DNA of 64,000 nt from assembly GCF_030409505.1 (NCBI RefSeq), contig NZ_JAUFPZ010000002.1, positions 3,836,001 through 3,900,000 on the forward strand, read 5' to 3'. The stretch is from Zunongwangia endophytica. GTDB taxonomy: Bacteria; Bacteroidota; Bacteroidia; Flavobacteriales; Flavobacteriaceae. A program made the position numbers and the translations under genes. The notes under the pieces were generated by a model. It did no database searches, was not told where the DNA came from, and saw nothing but the letters and a program-made list of their open reading frames with translations. Below are positions 54,352 through 62,125 of this stretch, in pieces. How positions within the stretch are numbered: the stretch's first letter is position 1; each line of letters starts with the position of its first letter.

Positions 54352-54389
54352 TTGAAATAAAAAAAGGCTTGTCGTGAGACAAGCCTTTT
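54352..54389 (-). terminator. trp attenuator terminator
   Basis: A perfect 12-bp stem (AAAAGGCTTGTC / GACAAGCCTTTT) with the 4-nt loop TCAC is followed on the minus strand by TTTATTT, just ahead of trpE. The segment CTCACGA (minus strand, 54372-54378) covering the loop and the start of the 3' arm is the complement of TCGTGAG in the leader ORF (54421-54427), which allows a competing antiterminator. Confidence 0.88.
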
Positions 54390-54416
54390 GGTTATATATT
54401 ATTATACAATGGCAGT

Positions 54417-54479
54417 TTAGCTCACGAAGTTTGCACGTAAGTTAGACCACCACCAAGTATTTGCTATTCTGTTTTTCAT
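54417..54479 (-). CDS. trpL: trp operon leader peptide, three consecutive Trp codons
   Basis: A 20-codon frame with ATG at 54479 encodes MKNRIANTWWWSNLRA followed by NFVS and a TAA stop. The three adjacent TGG codons (54447-54455) precede a terminator and the trpE gene. Chance occurrence of WWW in such a place is very unlikely. It should act as a tryptophan-sensing stall site: a ribosome waiting on Trp codons leaves TCGTGAG free to pair with the terminator, while a ribosome at the stop codon covers it. Confidence 0.9.
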   Translation of the reverse strand: MKNRIANTWWWSNLRANFVS

Positions 54480-54484
54480 CTTTT

Positions 54485-54515
54485 CAAAGATAGTTATGAT
54501 ATTTGAAAGGACAAA
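54485..54515 (-). promoter_or_regulatory. trp operon promoter
   Basis: On the minus strand TTTG (54515-54512), a 19-nt spacer and TATCTTTG (54492-54485) fit the Bacteroidetes consensus exactly. The ATG of the leader peptide begins 5 nt after the -7 box, so the transcript should be leaderless or nearly so. Confidence 0.8.
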
Positions 54516-54524
54516 TAAAAAAGC

Positions 54525-54567
54525 TCAAAAAAATAATCCCGTAATCTGTAGGGGAGATTACGGGATT
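54525..54567 (-). terminator. terminator of the marR-nitroreductase-yceI operon
   Basis: A perfect 13-bp stem (AATCCCGTAATCT / AGATTACGGGATT) with a 7-nt loop is followed by a T-rich run. It isolates the trp promoter from the upstream operon. Confidence 0.85.
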
Positions 54568-54587
54568 GCGTTAGAGTGTTAGGGGTA

Positions 54588-55157
54588 TTAAAATTTTAAA
54601 TCTACAGCGATCTCAAATTCATCGTAGATTGTTTTATCTCCTAAATTATCGAAGAAACTACCAGAACCATAACGTACATCATATTTTGTACGATCTATGG
54701 TAAGATCTGCAGTTGCAGATTTTCCATCATAGTTCATATCAAATGTAACCGGGTTAGTGATTCCTTTAATAGTTAAATCTGCAACAACACCATAAGTGTT
54801 TTCAGATTTTTTAGAAGCAGTATTAATCACAAGTTTAGCTTCTGGGTGGTTGGATACACCAAAAAAGTCATCAGATTTTAGGTGGCCTTCCAATTTACCT
54901 TTACCTTCTCCTTCTAAATCGGTTACATCGATCGAGGTCATATCCATTACAAATTCGCCACCTGTAATTTTATCTCCTTCAACATCTAGAAAACCCGATT
55001 TAAGATCGATATTTCCATTGTGAGATCCGGTAACTTTTTCACCAGTCCATTCTACGGTACTATTTTTAACATTTACCTTTTCGATAATACTTGTGAAAGA
55101 CATCATAGCGATCACAACAAGTGAAGCTAAAGCTCCTTTTAAAACATTCTTTTTCAT
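54588..55157 (-). CDS. YceI family periplasmic protein
   Basis: A 189-aa lipocalin-like YceI protein with a signal peptide (residues 1-22) and the motifs STVEWTGEKVTGSHNGNIDLKSG, HLKSDDFFGVSNHPEA and RTKYDVRYGSGSFFDNLGD. YceI proteins bind isoprenoid-like lipids in a barrel and are often stress-induced. It is the last gene of an operon under a MarR regulator. Confidence 0.9.
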   Translation of the reverse strand: MKKNVLKGALASLVVIAMMSFTSIIEKVNVKNSTVEWTGEKVTGSHNGNIDLKSGFLDVEGDKITGGEFVMDMTSIDVTDLEGEGKGKLEGHLKSDDFFGVSNHPEAKLVINTASKKSENTYGVVADLTIKGITNPVTFDMNYDGKSATADLTIDRTKYDVRYGSGSFFDNLGDKTIYDEFEIAVDLKF

Positions 55158-55178
55158 AGCAATTTTTGTATTTGACGT

Positions 55179-55811
55179 TTATATAAAATTAAATAAATCC
55201 TCTTTCGACTTTCTTACTTTAGCTGCATGTTGCATATCGTCTTCTTCACTTCTATATCCTATACATGCGATAACACCTGTATGAAGTCCTTTCTCTTCTA
55301 AACCTAAAATTTTATCAAATTCTTCAGCAGAGAAACCTTCCATAGGGCACACATCAATTTTTAAACTAGCTGCTGTAGTCAGTAAAAAACCAAGTGCGAT
55401 GTAAGATTGCTTCTGTGCCCATTCGTTTTGTTTATCATCAGGTAATTGAAGCGTAGAATTTTTGATCGTATCGGCCATTCCCTGAAGATCTTCTACATCC
55501 ATATTCCTTGTTTGAGCAATATTTTTTATATAGTTATCTACGTAGGCTTCGTCTAACTTTTTATGGTTAGCAAAAACAATTACCTGCGAGCCTTCTGTCA
55601 ATTGAGATTGATTGAATGCAGCTGTTTTTAATTTTTCTCTAATCTCAGGGTTTTCAATTACAAAGATTTGGTAAGGTTGTAAGCCGTAAGATGAAGCAGA
55701 CAACTGAACTCCTTCTAGAAGAGTGTCTAGATCATTTTTTGATATTTTTTTAGTAGCATCAAATTGCTTTGTAGCATATCTCCATTTTAAATCTTCAATT
55801 GTAGTATCCAT
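55179..55811 (-). CDS. NAD(P)H-dependent nitroreductase family oxidoreductase
   Basis: A 210-aa FMN enzyme of the NfsB type: DLKWRYATKQFDATKKIS with the FMN-binding Arg, GVQLSASSYGLQPYQIFVIEN, and DVCPMEGFSAEEFDKILGL near the C-terminus. It reduces quinones, nitro compounds or flavins with NAD(P)H. Lying between MarR and YceI, it is likely part of a stress or redox response. Confidence 0.9.
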   Translation of the reverse strand: MDTTIEDLKWRYATKQFDATKKISKNDLDTLLEGVQLSASSYGLQPYQIFVIENPEIREKLKTAAFNQSQLTEGSQVIVFANHKKLDEAYVDNYIKNIAQTRNMDVEDLQGMADTIKNSTLQLPDDKQNEWAQKQSYIALGFLLTTAASLKIDVCPMEGFSAEEFDKILGLEEKGLHTGVIACIGYRSEEDDMQHAAKVRKSKEDLFNFI

Positions 55812-55822
55812 AATTCTATAAT

Positions 55823-56275
55823 TTAGGTTCTAATTTTTTCTAAGCTTGTATTCAGTAAGACTAATTCTTCCTCAGATAGCGATTCGGCAAAGTCATTTTC
55901 AACCTGTTCTACTAAAGGATCTAATTTATCTAGCAGTGCCAAACCATCCTCTGTAATTGCAATTTCTACTTTACGTCTATTCTGTTCGCAAATATGGCGC
56001 TGAACAAGGTTCTTTTTTATTAGCTTATCAACTAAACGAGTCGTATTACTCATCTTATTGACCATTCTTTCCTGAATAGTGTTTAGATTTGCTGGATTTC
56101 CCTTTTGACCTCTTAAGATTCTCAACACATTAAATTGCTGCATAGAAACATCGTACGGTTTTAAGACATCACCCATCATAGTGGTAACTTTACTAGCGCA
56201 CAATAATACGTTTATAGCGAACTTCTTGTTTTCGCTTAATTTATGTTCGGTTTGAATCAGTTTCTCTACTTTCAT
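55823..56275 (-). CDS. MarR family transcriptional regulator
   Basis: A 150-aa winged-helix dimer protein: VSMQQFNVLRILRGQKGNPANLNTIQERMVNKMSNTTRLVDKLIKKNLVQR holds the DNA-recognition helix and the wing follows (RRKVEIAITEDGLALL). One Cys at LLCASKV near residue 26 might sense oxidants, which is inference. It heads the operon with the nitroreductase and YceI genes, and an inverted repeat lies in its own promoter. Confidence 0.9.
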   Translation of the reverse strand: MKVEKLIQTEHKLSENKKFAINVLLCASKVTTMMGDVLKPYDVSMQQFNVLRILRGQKGNPANLNTIQERMVNKMSNTTRLVDKLIKKNLVQRHICEQNRRKVEIAITEDGLALLDKLDPLVEQVENDFAESLSEEELVLLNTSLEKIRT

Positions 56276-56287
56276 TGTCTAAACAAC

Positions 56288-56312
56288 ATTTGTCTATACA
56301 AATATATATTTG
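56288..56312 (-). promoter_or_regulatory. marR promoter -7 element with overlapping palindromes
   Basis: ATTTGT-CTAT-ACAAAT is a perfect dyad and overlaps the 14-bp palindrome CAAATATATATTTG. The minus-strand -7 box TATATTTG (56306-56299) lies inside both, so MarR bound here would block its own operon. It is 13 nt upstream of the marR ATG. Confidence 0.55.
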
Positions 56313-56425
56313 ATGATTTAGTATTTTATTAAAATATTGTTAAAAAAAGGGGTTTGTTTTTCAGAGTTTAGTTATGGTTTTTTTTAGAACAGTATATTTA
56401 CTGCGATAATTAGAAAATTGAAATT

Positions 56426-56740
56426 ATGAAAGAGCTTTCACAAGAAGAATGGAGTAAACAATTAGCGGCAGATAGCGATGCAGTTGTTTTAGATGTTCGT
56501 ACGGAAGAAGAAGTTGAAGAAGGATATATTCCTGAATCTAAGAATATTGATATTTACCAGGGACAGGGATTTATAGATGAAGTTGAAAAGCTTGATAAAA
56601 GTAAGAACTTCTATGTTTATTGTCGTTCCGGGAAGCGTAGCGCCCAGGCTTGTACTATTCTTGATCAACTTGGCTATGCAAATACTTATAATTTGCAAGG
56701 TGGTTTTATGGAATGGGAAGGCGAAACTGCACAAGACTAA
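56426..56740 (+). CDS. rhodanese-like domain protein
   Basis: A 104-aa single-domain cytoplasmic rhodanese. The active-site Cys is in FYVYCRSGKRSAQAC and the acidic motif is AVVLDVRTEEEVEEGYIPE. It could transfer sulphur to cyanide or a protein acceptor; the substrate is unknown. Its stop overlaps the next gene's ATG by 1 nt (TAATG), so the two are coupled. Confidence 0.92.
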   Translation: MKELSQEEWSKQLAADSDAVVLDVRTEEEVEEGYIPESKNIDIYQGQGFIDEVEKLDKSKNFYVYCRSGKRSAQACTILDQLGYANTYNLQGGFMEWEGETAQD

Positions 56741-57129
56741 TGAGAAGTGGGCTTCTTGTTTTAGTCCTATTACTTCTATCCTTACAAGCATGCAAGGAAG
56801 TGGAAGCAAGTGAGATCGATATGATTTCTCCTGAAGAAATGTTAGAGCGTCTAAATGAAGAAGAATTTCAGGTATTGGATGTACGATCTGAAGAAGAATT
56901 CGCTGATGCACATATACTAAAGGCTAAGAATATCATTCTTAACGAGAATAGTGACAATTCATTATTTTTTGATACGCTTTCTAAAGACAAGCCGATAGTT
57001 ATTTACGGCGAGGATAAAGAAAATACTAAGAAAGCGATCAAAATTCTTAAAAAAGATGGTTTTAATGAAGTATACGAACTCGAAGGTGGTATTCAGGATT
57101 GGATACTTTTAGGTGGTGAGGTTTACTAG
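56740..57129 (+). CDS. rhodanese-like lipoprotein lacking the catalytic Cys
   Basis: A 129-aa protein: lipoprotein signal peptide MRSGLLVLVLLLLSLQAC, then a rhodanese domain (FQVLDVRSEEEFADAHILKAKNI). At the active-site loop, where the upstream paralogue has YCRSGKRS, this one has YGEDKENT: the Cys is Gly, so sulphur transfer is not expected. The start at 56740 is chosen because it opens the lipoprotein signal; nine more codons upstream overlap the first gene out of phase. It probably arose by tandem duplication and moved to the envelope. Confidence 0.85.
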   Translation: MRSGLLVLVLLLLSLQACKEVEASEIDMISPEEMLERLNEEEFQVLDVRSEEEFADAHILKAKNIILNENSDNSLFFDTLSKDKPIVIYGEDKENTKKAIKILKKDGFNEVYELEGGIQDWILLGGEVY

Positions 57130-57242
57130 AAACAATTTTACTTTTAAAATGGAAACTATAAAACAGTTTCCATTTTTTATATCTAATATGCTCCAAATGT
57201 TAAATATATTCTATATTTAGCTCGAATTTTATATACAGTTCT

Positions 57243-57944
57243 ATGAGAAAAATTTTTACACTGCTTTCTTTTCTATTATTTTCGGTAACAACTTCCTTGG
57301 CGCAACAAGACCTAATAATAGGAGTAAAGGCCGGAGTTAATTATGTTTTTGGAGCTGAGATAGAAACACAAGGCGTACCTGTCACTGGCTTTAATGGCGG
57401 AACTCTAGAATCTGAATTTAAGGAAGGATTTCATGGAGGTATATACGGGCAGAAAAGCTTCGGTAAACTTTTTTTACGCCTGGAAGGTTTATATAATACG
57501 GCGAAATCAGACTTTGCTTTTGATAAACGTTTTGCTTCGTACTCTTACGACAAAATAAGTGTTCCTATACTTCTAGGCTATCATATTTATGAGCCATTCG
57601 ATGTGTATGTAGGACCTGGTTTAAGTATGATGGTTGGAGATGCTGTTTTAGAATACGAAGAGTCTTTTCCTGATGGAGCAATACCTACCGATAAATCTTA
57701 TATTTCTGCTAATATAGGAGCCAAAGCTCATTTTGGCCGTTTTGAGGTCGATTTAAGGTATGAGCATAATTTTAAAAGTTCAGAAGAAACAGATGTGCTA
57801 TTAGACTATACTTCTTTCGGCGGAATAAATTCAGTTTTTAAAAATAAACGTTTTAATCAATTAATGTTAAGTGTGTCTTTCATCATATTTGATTCAAATT
57901 ATCGTCCACAGAAATCCAAAAGTCGTGGTTGTTACTTCAATTAA
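57243..57944 (+). CDS. outer-membrane beta-barrel protein (PorT-like), 233 aa
   Basis: The signal peptide (MRKIFTLLSFLLFSVTTSLAQ) is followed by strands typical of the PorT/outer-membrane-barrel family of Bacteroidetes: LIIGVKAGVNYVFGAEI, GGIYGQKSFGKLFLRLEGLYNT, VPILLGYHIYEPFDVYVGPGLS and HFGRFEVDLRYEHNF. It ends VSFIIFDSNYR plus a basic tail (KSKSRGCYFN). It has its own terminator. Function unknown. Confidence 0.82.
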   Translation: MRKIFTLLSFLLFSVTTSLAQQDLIIGVKAGVNYVFGAEIETQGVPVTGFNGGTLESEFKEGFHGGIYGQKSFGKLFLRLEGLYNTAKSDFAFDKRFASYSYDKISVPILLGYHIYEPFDVYVGPGLSMMVGDAVLEYEESFPDGAIPTDKSYISANIGAKAHFGRFEVDLRYEHNFKSSEETDVLLDYTSFGGINSVFKNKRFNQLMLSVSFIIFDSNYRPQKSKSRGCYFN

Positions 57945-57963
57945 CTAGTAGAGAACCATACAT

Positions 57964-57995
57964 AAAAAAAGCCTCGACATTGTCGAGGCTTTTTT
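57964..57995 (+). terminator. strong intrinsic terminator
   Basis: AAAAAAGCCTCGACA and its complement with a short loop, followed by T residues, 19 nt after the barrel gene. Confidence 0.85.
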
Positions 57996-58277
57996 AATTC
58001 AAAATGAGCAGTAGTAGCTAAAAAAATGAGAAACAAATTGTTTAAGAACCACCAATAAAACAATCAAACTACTGCCCGTTAACCTAACCAATAACCATCA
58101 ATACTTGATACTTCAAATATACATACGAAGAGTATATGCTATTCTTGAAATTAGATGAATAGCTGTTCTTGTTTAGGCGAATAGTATAATCTATAAGATA
58201 AGCGGAATAATATCCGGTTAGGAGAATCTAAGATTTAGATTATTAGAAATCTAATATTGGTCAAAAACGGCAACAAA
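57996..58277. other. gene-free AT-rich spacer
   Basis: This 280-nt stretch between two facing terminators holds no credible gene; a 10-codon ATG frame at 58026 is too short and has no ribosome site. It contains short dyads such as AATCTAAGATTTAGATT near 58227-58243. Confidence 0.6.
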
Positions 58278-58308
58278 AAAAGACCGGCTTCATATAAGCC
58301 GGTCTTTT
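58278..58308 (-). terminator. terminator of thrS-infC-rpmI-rplT
   Basis: A 13-bp stem (AAAAGACCGGCTT / AAGCCGGTCTTTT) with loop CATAT, followed on the minus strand by TTT. Confidence 0.85.
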
Positions 58309-58332
58309 ATAAGAGAGTATAATTGTTTTTAT

Positions 58333-58677
58333 TTATTTTACTTTATCAACAATTGCTTTAAACGCATCTGGGTGGTTCATCGCTAAATCAGCTAAAACCT
58401 TACGGTTTAATCCGATTTCATTAGCTTTTACTTTTCCCATAAACTGCGAATAAGACATTCCTTGTTGACGAGCTGCAGCATTAATACGCATAATCCATAA
58501 TGAACGGAAGTTACGTTTTTTAGCTTTACGGTCTCTATAAGAGTAAAGCATTGCTTTTTCAACTGCATTTTTTGCTACTGTCCAAACGTTCTTACGACGT
58601 CCAAAGTAGCCTTTTGCTTGCTTAAGAACTTTTTTTCTTCTAGCTCTTTTCGCAACAGAATTTACTGATCTTGGCAT
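58333..58677 (-). CDS. rplT: 50S ribosomal protein L20
   Basis: A 114-aa basic protein: [30 protein letters not shown] and [25 protein letters not shown]20 starts assembly of the large subunit and, in many bacteria, represses its own operon. It is last in the thrS-infC-rpmI-rplT order. The 106-nt gap before it carries a long palindrome. Confidence 0.97.
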   Translation of the reverse strand: MPRSVNSVAKRARRKKVLKQAKGYFGRRKNVWTVAKNAVEKAMLYSYRDRKAKKRNFRSLWIMRINAAARQQGMSYSQFMGKVKANEIGLNRKVLADLAMNHPDAFKAIVDKVK

Positions 58678-58720
58678 AATTTTTAGATTTTGTAGCAGGC
58701 GATCGAAAATCGATACTTTT

Positions 58721-58738
58721 AAATTAAAATTTTAATTT
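58721..58738. promoter_or_regulatory. 18-bp perfect palindrome in the rpmI-rplT spacer
   Basis: AAATTAAAATTTTAATTT is fully self-complementary. A nearby hairpin (GGTTTA / TATAAACC on the minus strand) also exists. L20 autoregulation sites often lie in this region, but the AT-only sequence makes chance possible. Confidence 0.3.
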
Positions 58739-58783
58739 GCCCAACTCCAGGGTTTATAATGAATTTAAACCGTTAACTTTCAG

Positions 58784-58981
58784 TTACTTTAAACGTAATT
58801 GAAGTTTAACATTATTTGTATCAGCATCAGATACTAGAGTACTGTGCGTCAACTTAAGCTTACGTTTCTTAGACTTCTTTGTTAAGATGTGACTTTTAAA
58901 CGCGTGCTTTCTTTTAATCTTTCCAGAACCTGTTAGCTTAAAACGCTTCTTTGCGCTGGATTTCGTTTTCATCTTAGGCAT
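58784..58981 (-). CDS. rpmI: 50S ribosomal protein L35
   Basis: A 65-aa basic protein, [20 protein letters not shown], then [22 protein letters not shown]. The order infC-rpmI-rplT is the standard bacterial one. It follows infC by 36 nt. Confidence 0.97.
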   Translation of the reverse strand: MPKMKTKSSAKKRFKLTGSGKIKRKHAFKSHILTKKSKKRKLKLTHSTLVSDADTNNVKLQLRLK

Positions 58982-59017
58982 GCTATCCTTCTTTTATAAT
59001 TATAACTCTCTTATTTC

Positions 59018-59581
59018 TTATTTTTTCTTAGAAGTTGTAGGTGACATGAACATCGTCATTCGTTTCCCTTCAAGCTTTGGCATTTGCTCAACCTTTCCGA
59101 ATTCTTCAAGATCTGTCGCTAATCTTAATAAAAGGATTTCTCCTTTATCTTTAAATACAATAGAACGACCTTTAAAGAAAACAAATGCTTTTAATTTAGC
59201 ACCATCCTTCAGGAACTTCTCAGCATTTTTCTTTTTGAATTCGTAATCGTGGTCATCTGTATTTGGCCCAAAACGAATTTCCTTAACGACAACTTTGCTC
59301 GCTTTAGCCTTCATGACTTTTTCGCGCTTCTTTTGTTCGTAAAGGAACTTCTTATAATCCATCGCCTTAACCACAGGTGGCTTGGCATCAGGAGAAATTT
59401 CAACCAAATCAAGTCCCAGTTCTTCAGCAATAGCTAAAGCTTTTTCGATCGGGTAAACATCCATTTCCACATTATCCCCAACCAATCGAACTTCACTAGC
59501 TCTAATCTTCTGGTTAATTTTGTGTTGATCTTCCTTACGAGTTACTCTTTGTTGTCTCGATTTTTTTCTTCGTATTGCTAT
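59018..59581 (-). CDS. infC: translation initiation factor IF-3, ATA start
   Basis: A 187-aa IF-3. The conserved N-terminal domain starts [22 protein letters not shown] and is followed by [23 protein letters not shown]; the C-terminal domain has [25 protein letters not shown] and [13 protein letters not shown]. The frame has no ATG, GTG or TTG before the TTG within RLVGD, which would cut off conserved sequence. ATA at 59581 gives the usual Met-Ala-Ile-Arg-Arg-Lys beginning and lies 16 nt after thrS. A noncanonical start of infC is known from E. coli (AUU), where IF-3 limits its own synthesis. Confidence 0.92.
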   Translation of the reverse strand: MAIRRKKSRQQRVTRKEDQHKINQKIRASEVRLVGDNVEMDVYPIEKALAIAEELGLDLVEISPDAKPPVVKAMDYKKFLYEQKKREKVMKAKASKVVVKEIRFGPNTDDHDYEFKKKNAEKFLKDGAKLKAFVFFKGRSIVFKDKGEILLLRLATDLEEFGKVEQMPKLEGKRMTMFMSPTTSKKK

Positions 59582-59597
59582 GGCTTCAAGTTTTTAG

Positions 59598-61544
59598 TTA
59601 TACTTCAAACGCTTTTAGCGTTTTTCTAATTTCGTTATTTATAATTTCAGCAAAGTCTTCTACTGGCATAGTGCCAATATCGCCTTCGCCATGTTTACGT
59701 ACAGAAACCGTACCATCTTTAGCTTCCTGTTCTCCAACTATAAGCATATAAGGGAATTTTTGCACTTCGGCTTCCCTTATTTTCTTTCCGATAGTTTCAT
59801 TTCTGTTATCTACTACGCTGCGAATTTCGTGATTTTCTAATAAACTTAAAACTTTTTGGCTATAATTTTCATATTTCTCACTGAGAGAGAGTATAGTAGC
59901 CTGTTCTGGCATCAACCATAGTGGGAAATTACCTCCAGTGTGTTCTAATAAGATGGCAATAAATCTTTCCATGCTTCCAAATGGAGCTCTGTGGATCATT
60001 ACAGGTCTATGTGTATTATTGTCACTTCCTTTATATGTCAGGTCAAAACGTTCCGGTAAATTATAATCTACCTGAATAGTGCCAAGTTGCCAGCTTCTGC
60101 CAAGTGCATCTTTTACCATGAAGTCTAACTTTGGCCCATAAAATGCTGCTTCACCGGTTTCGATTACATAATCTAAACCTTTTTCTTTAGCTGCATTAAT
60201 AATGGCAGTTTCCGCTTTTTCCCAAACATCATCACTACCTATATATTTTTCTTTATTCTCAGGATCTCTTAAAGAAACCTGTGCCGTAAAGTTTTCAAAG
60301 CCTAAACTATCGAATACGTATAAGGTAAGATCGATAACTTTTTTAAATTCATCGTCTAACTGTTCTGGCATACAGAAAATATGAGCATCATCCTGAGTAA
60401 AGCCACGAACACGGGTTAATCCATGCAGCTCTCCGCTTTGTTCATAACGATAAACGGTTCCAAATTCAGCAAATCGTTTTGGTAAATCTCTATAGCTCCA
60501 GGATTGTGAATTGTATATTTCACAATGATGAGGGCAATTCATTGGCTTTAATAAAAACTCTTCTCCTTCGTGCGGTGTTTTAATTGGTTGGAAACTATCT
60601 TCGCCATATTTGGCATAATGCCCAGAAGTTACATATAGATCTTTATTACCTATATGGGGGCTAACGACCATTTCATATCCGGCTTTCCTTTGTGCTTTCT
60701 TAAGAAAGTTCTCTAAGCGCTCCCGTAAAGCGGCGCCTTTAGGTAGCCATAATGGTAAACCTTGTCCAACTTTTTGCGAAAAGGTGAAAAGTTCTAGTTC
60801 TTTTCCAAGTTTTCTATGATCCCTCTTTTTCGCTTCTTCTAAAAGTTCAAGATATTCTTTTAGTTCTTTTTGTTTGGGGAAACTTGTACCGTAAACACGG
60901 GTAAGTTGTGGATTATTTTCATCACCTCGCCAATAAGCTCCCGCAACACTCATTAATTTTACCGCTTTAATAATTCCGGTATTAGGAATATGTCCTCCAC
61001 GGCATAAATCTGTAAACGTGTCATGGTCACAGAAGGTAATAGTGCCATCCTCAAGATTTTCAATCAATTCAACTTTAAAGGGATTTCCTACCTCCTTATA
61101 AAAGTTAAGCGCTTCATCCTTCGTAACCGATCTCATGCTGAAGTCGTGTTTACCTCTGGCGATTTCCAACATGCGATTTTCGATTTTGGCGAAATCATTC
61201 TCAGAAATTTTATGCTCACCAAAATCCACGTCATAATAAAATCCATTTTCTATAGATGGGCCAATCGTTAATTTAGCACCTGGATAAAGATCTTGGATGG
61301 CTTGAGCCATTACGTGAGAAGTAGAATGCCAAAAAGCTTGTTTTCCTTCTTTGTCTTTCCATGTATATAAGGTAAGGGTGCCATCAGATTCTAAAGGAGT
61401 AGAAGTTTCTACTGTACTATCATTATATTTTGCAGAAATTACATTCCTGGCAAGCCCACTACTTATACTTTGGGCTACATCCATAGGAGTAGAGCCTTTT
61501 TCAAATTCCTTAATACTGCCATCTGGCAATGTTACCTTTATCAT
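59598..61544 (-). CDS. thrS: threonyl-tRNA synthetase
   Basis: A 648-aa class II synthetase. N-terminal TGS domain ([23 protein letters not shown]), editing domain with [16 protein letters not shown] and [12 protein letters not shown], catalytic core ([48 protein letters not shown]) and the anticodon-binding C-terminus. It is the first gene of the infC-rpmI-rplT operon. No Thr-rich leader or T-box is visible upstream. Confidence 0.96.
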   Translation of the reverse strand: MIKVTLPDGSIKEFEKGSTPMDVAQSISSGLARNVISAKYNDSTVETSTPLESDGTLTLYTWKDKEGKQAFWHSTSHVMAQAIQDLYPGAKLTIGPSIENGFYYDVDFGEHKISENDFAKIENRMLEIARGKHDFSMRSVTKDEALNFYKEVGNPFKVELIENLEDGTITFCDHDTFTDLCRGGHIPNTGIIKAVKLMSVAGAYWRGDENNPQLTRVYGTSFPKQKELKEYLELLEEAKKRDHRKLGKELELFTFSQKVGQGLPLWLPKGAALRERLENFLKKAQRKAGYEMVVSPHIGNKDLYVTSGHYAKYGEDSFQPIKTPHEGEEFLLKPMNCPHHCEIYNSQSWSYRDLPKRFAEFGTVYRYEQSGELHGLTRVRGFTQDDAHIFCMPEQLDDEFKKVIDLTLYVFDSLGFENFTAQVSLRDPENKEKYIGSDDVWEKAETAIINAAKEKGLDYVIETGEAAFYGPKLDFMVKDALGRSWQLGTIQVDYNLPERFDLTYKGSDNNTHRPVMIHRAPFGSMERFIAILLEHTGGNFPLWLMPEQATILSLSEKYENYSQKVLSLLENHEIRSVVDNRNETIGKKIREAEVQKFPYMLIVGEQEAKDGTVSVRKHGEGDIGTMPVEDFAEIINNEIRKTLKAFEV

Positions 61545-61870
61545 GTCTATATATTATAGTCGTTATTATAGGTAGCAAAGATAATAGTTGTTATTGTTTG
61601 CGCAATACTACTATTTAGTATTTTATGGGTGTTTCCCTATAATTGCAATTATAGGGATCGGGCTATCCACTATATCTTGGCGCTACTATTATAGATGAAA
61701 TTTATTTTTGAGACGTAAAACTTCATTGAGAGGACATGTTTATCTGTAAAAATTATAGCGCCAAGGATGCCGTTGCTATCCCTAACACAATTTTAGTTTT
61801 CTTAAATAGTTGTGTATTAAAATCTTGAAATCTAATTTTAAATTATTTTTAAATTTTGTTTATTTTTTCA
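61545..61870. other. spacer between thrS and the rRNA promoters; dyads only
   Basis: No gene is visible. It contains a 22-bp perfect palindrome at 61635-61656 (half site CCCTATAATTG). It also contains a long-range inverted repeat, CTTGGCGCTA at 61676-61685 against TAGCGCCAAG at 61756-61765, separated by 70 nt. GGGAT and ATCCC motifs recur around them, as in flavobacterial intergenic repeats. Confidence 0.6.
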
Positions 61871-61900
61871 TTGTCAAAATAGAATTAGGATATATATTTG
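61871..61900 (+). promoter_or_regulatory. rRNA promoter P1
   Basis: TTG (61871-61873), a 19-nt spacer and TATATTTG (61893-61900), followed by CACCCGCTT. This fits the Bacteroidetes consensus for strong stable-RNA promoters. Confidence 0.75.
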
Positions 61901-61991
61901 CACCCGCTTAGCGCTGTAATGATTGGTTGTGAGGGCGGGAGTTCATTGATAAATACGGAAGAAGGGATCGAAAAAAAAACTTAAAAAAAGT

Positions 61992-62024
61992 TTTGGTGGT
62001 TAAAGAAAAAGGGTCGTATATTTG
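61992..62024 (+). promoter_or_regulatory. rRNA promoter P2
   Basis: TTTG (61992-61995), a 21-nt spacer and TATATTTG (62017-62024), followed by CATCCGCTT, nearly the same start region as P1 and P3. Confidence 0.72.
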
Positions 62025-62095
62025 CATCCGCTTTGACAGCGATGTTCTTTGGAAGTAGCGTTTAAAATTAAGAAAAAAATATTTTTATTTTTTAC

Positions 62096-62125
62096 TTGTG
62101 AGTTTTAAAAAGAGTTGTATATTTG
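62096..62125 (+). promoter_or_regulatory. rRNA promoter P3
   Basis: TTG (62096-62098), a 19-nt spacer and TATATTTG (62118-62125), followed by CAACCGCTTT. The roughly 300-nt leader that follows holds no gene. Confidence 0.75.

Noticed and set aside
58026..58058. 10-codon ATG frame between two terminators
   Set aside because: Too short, no ribosome-binding site, and no neighbour or regulatory context like that of the trp leader.
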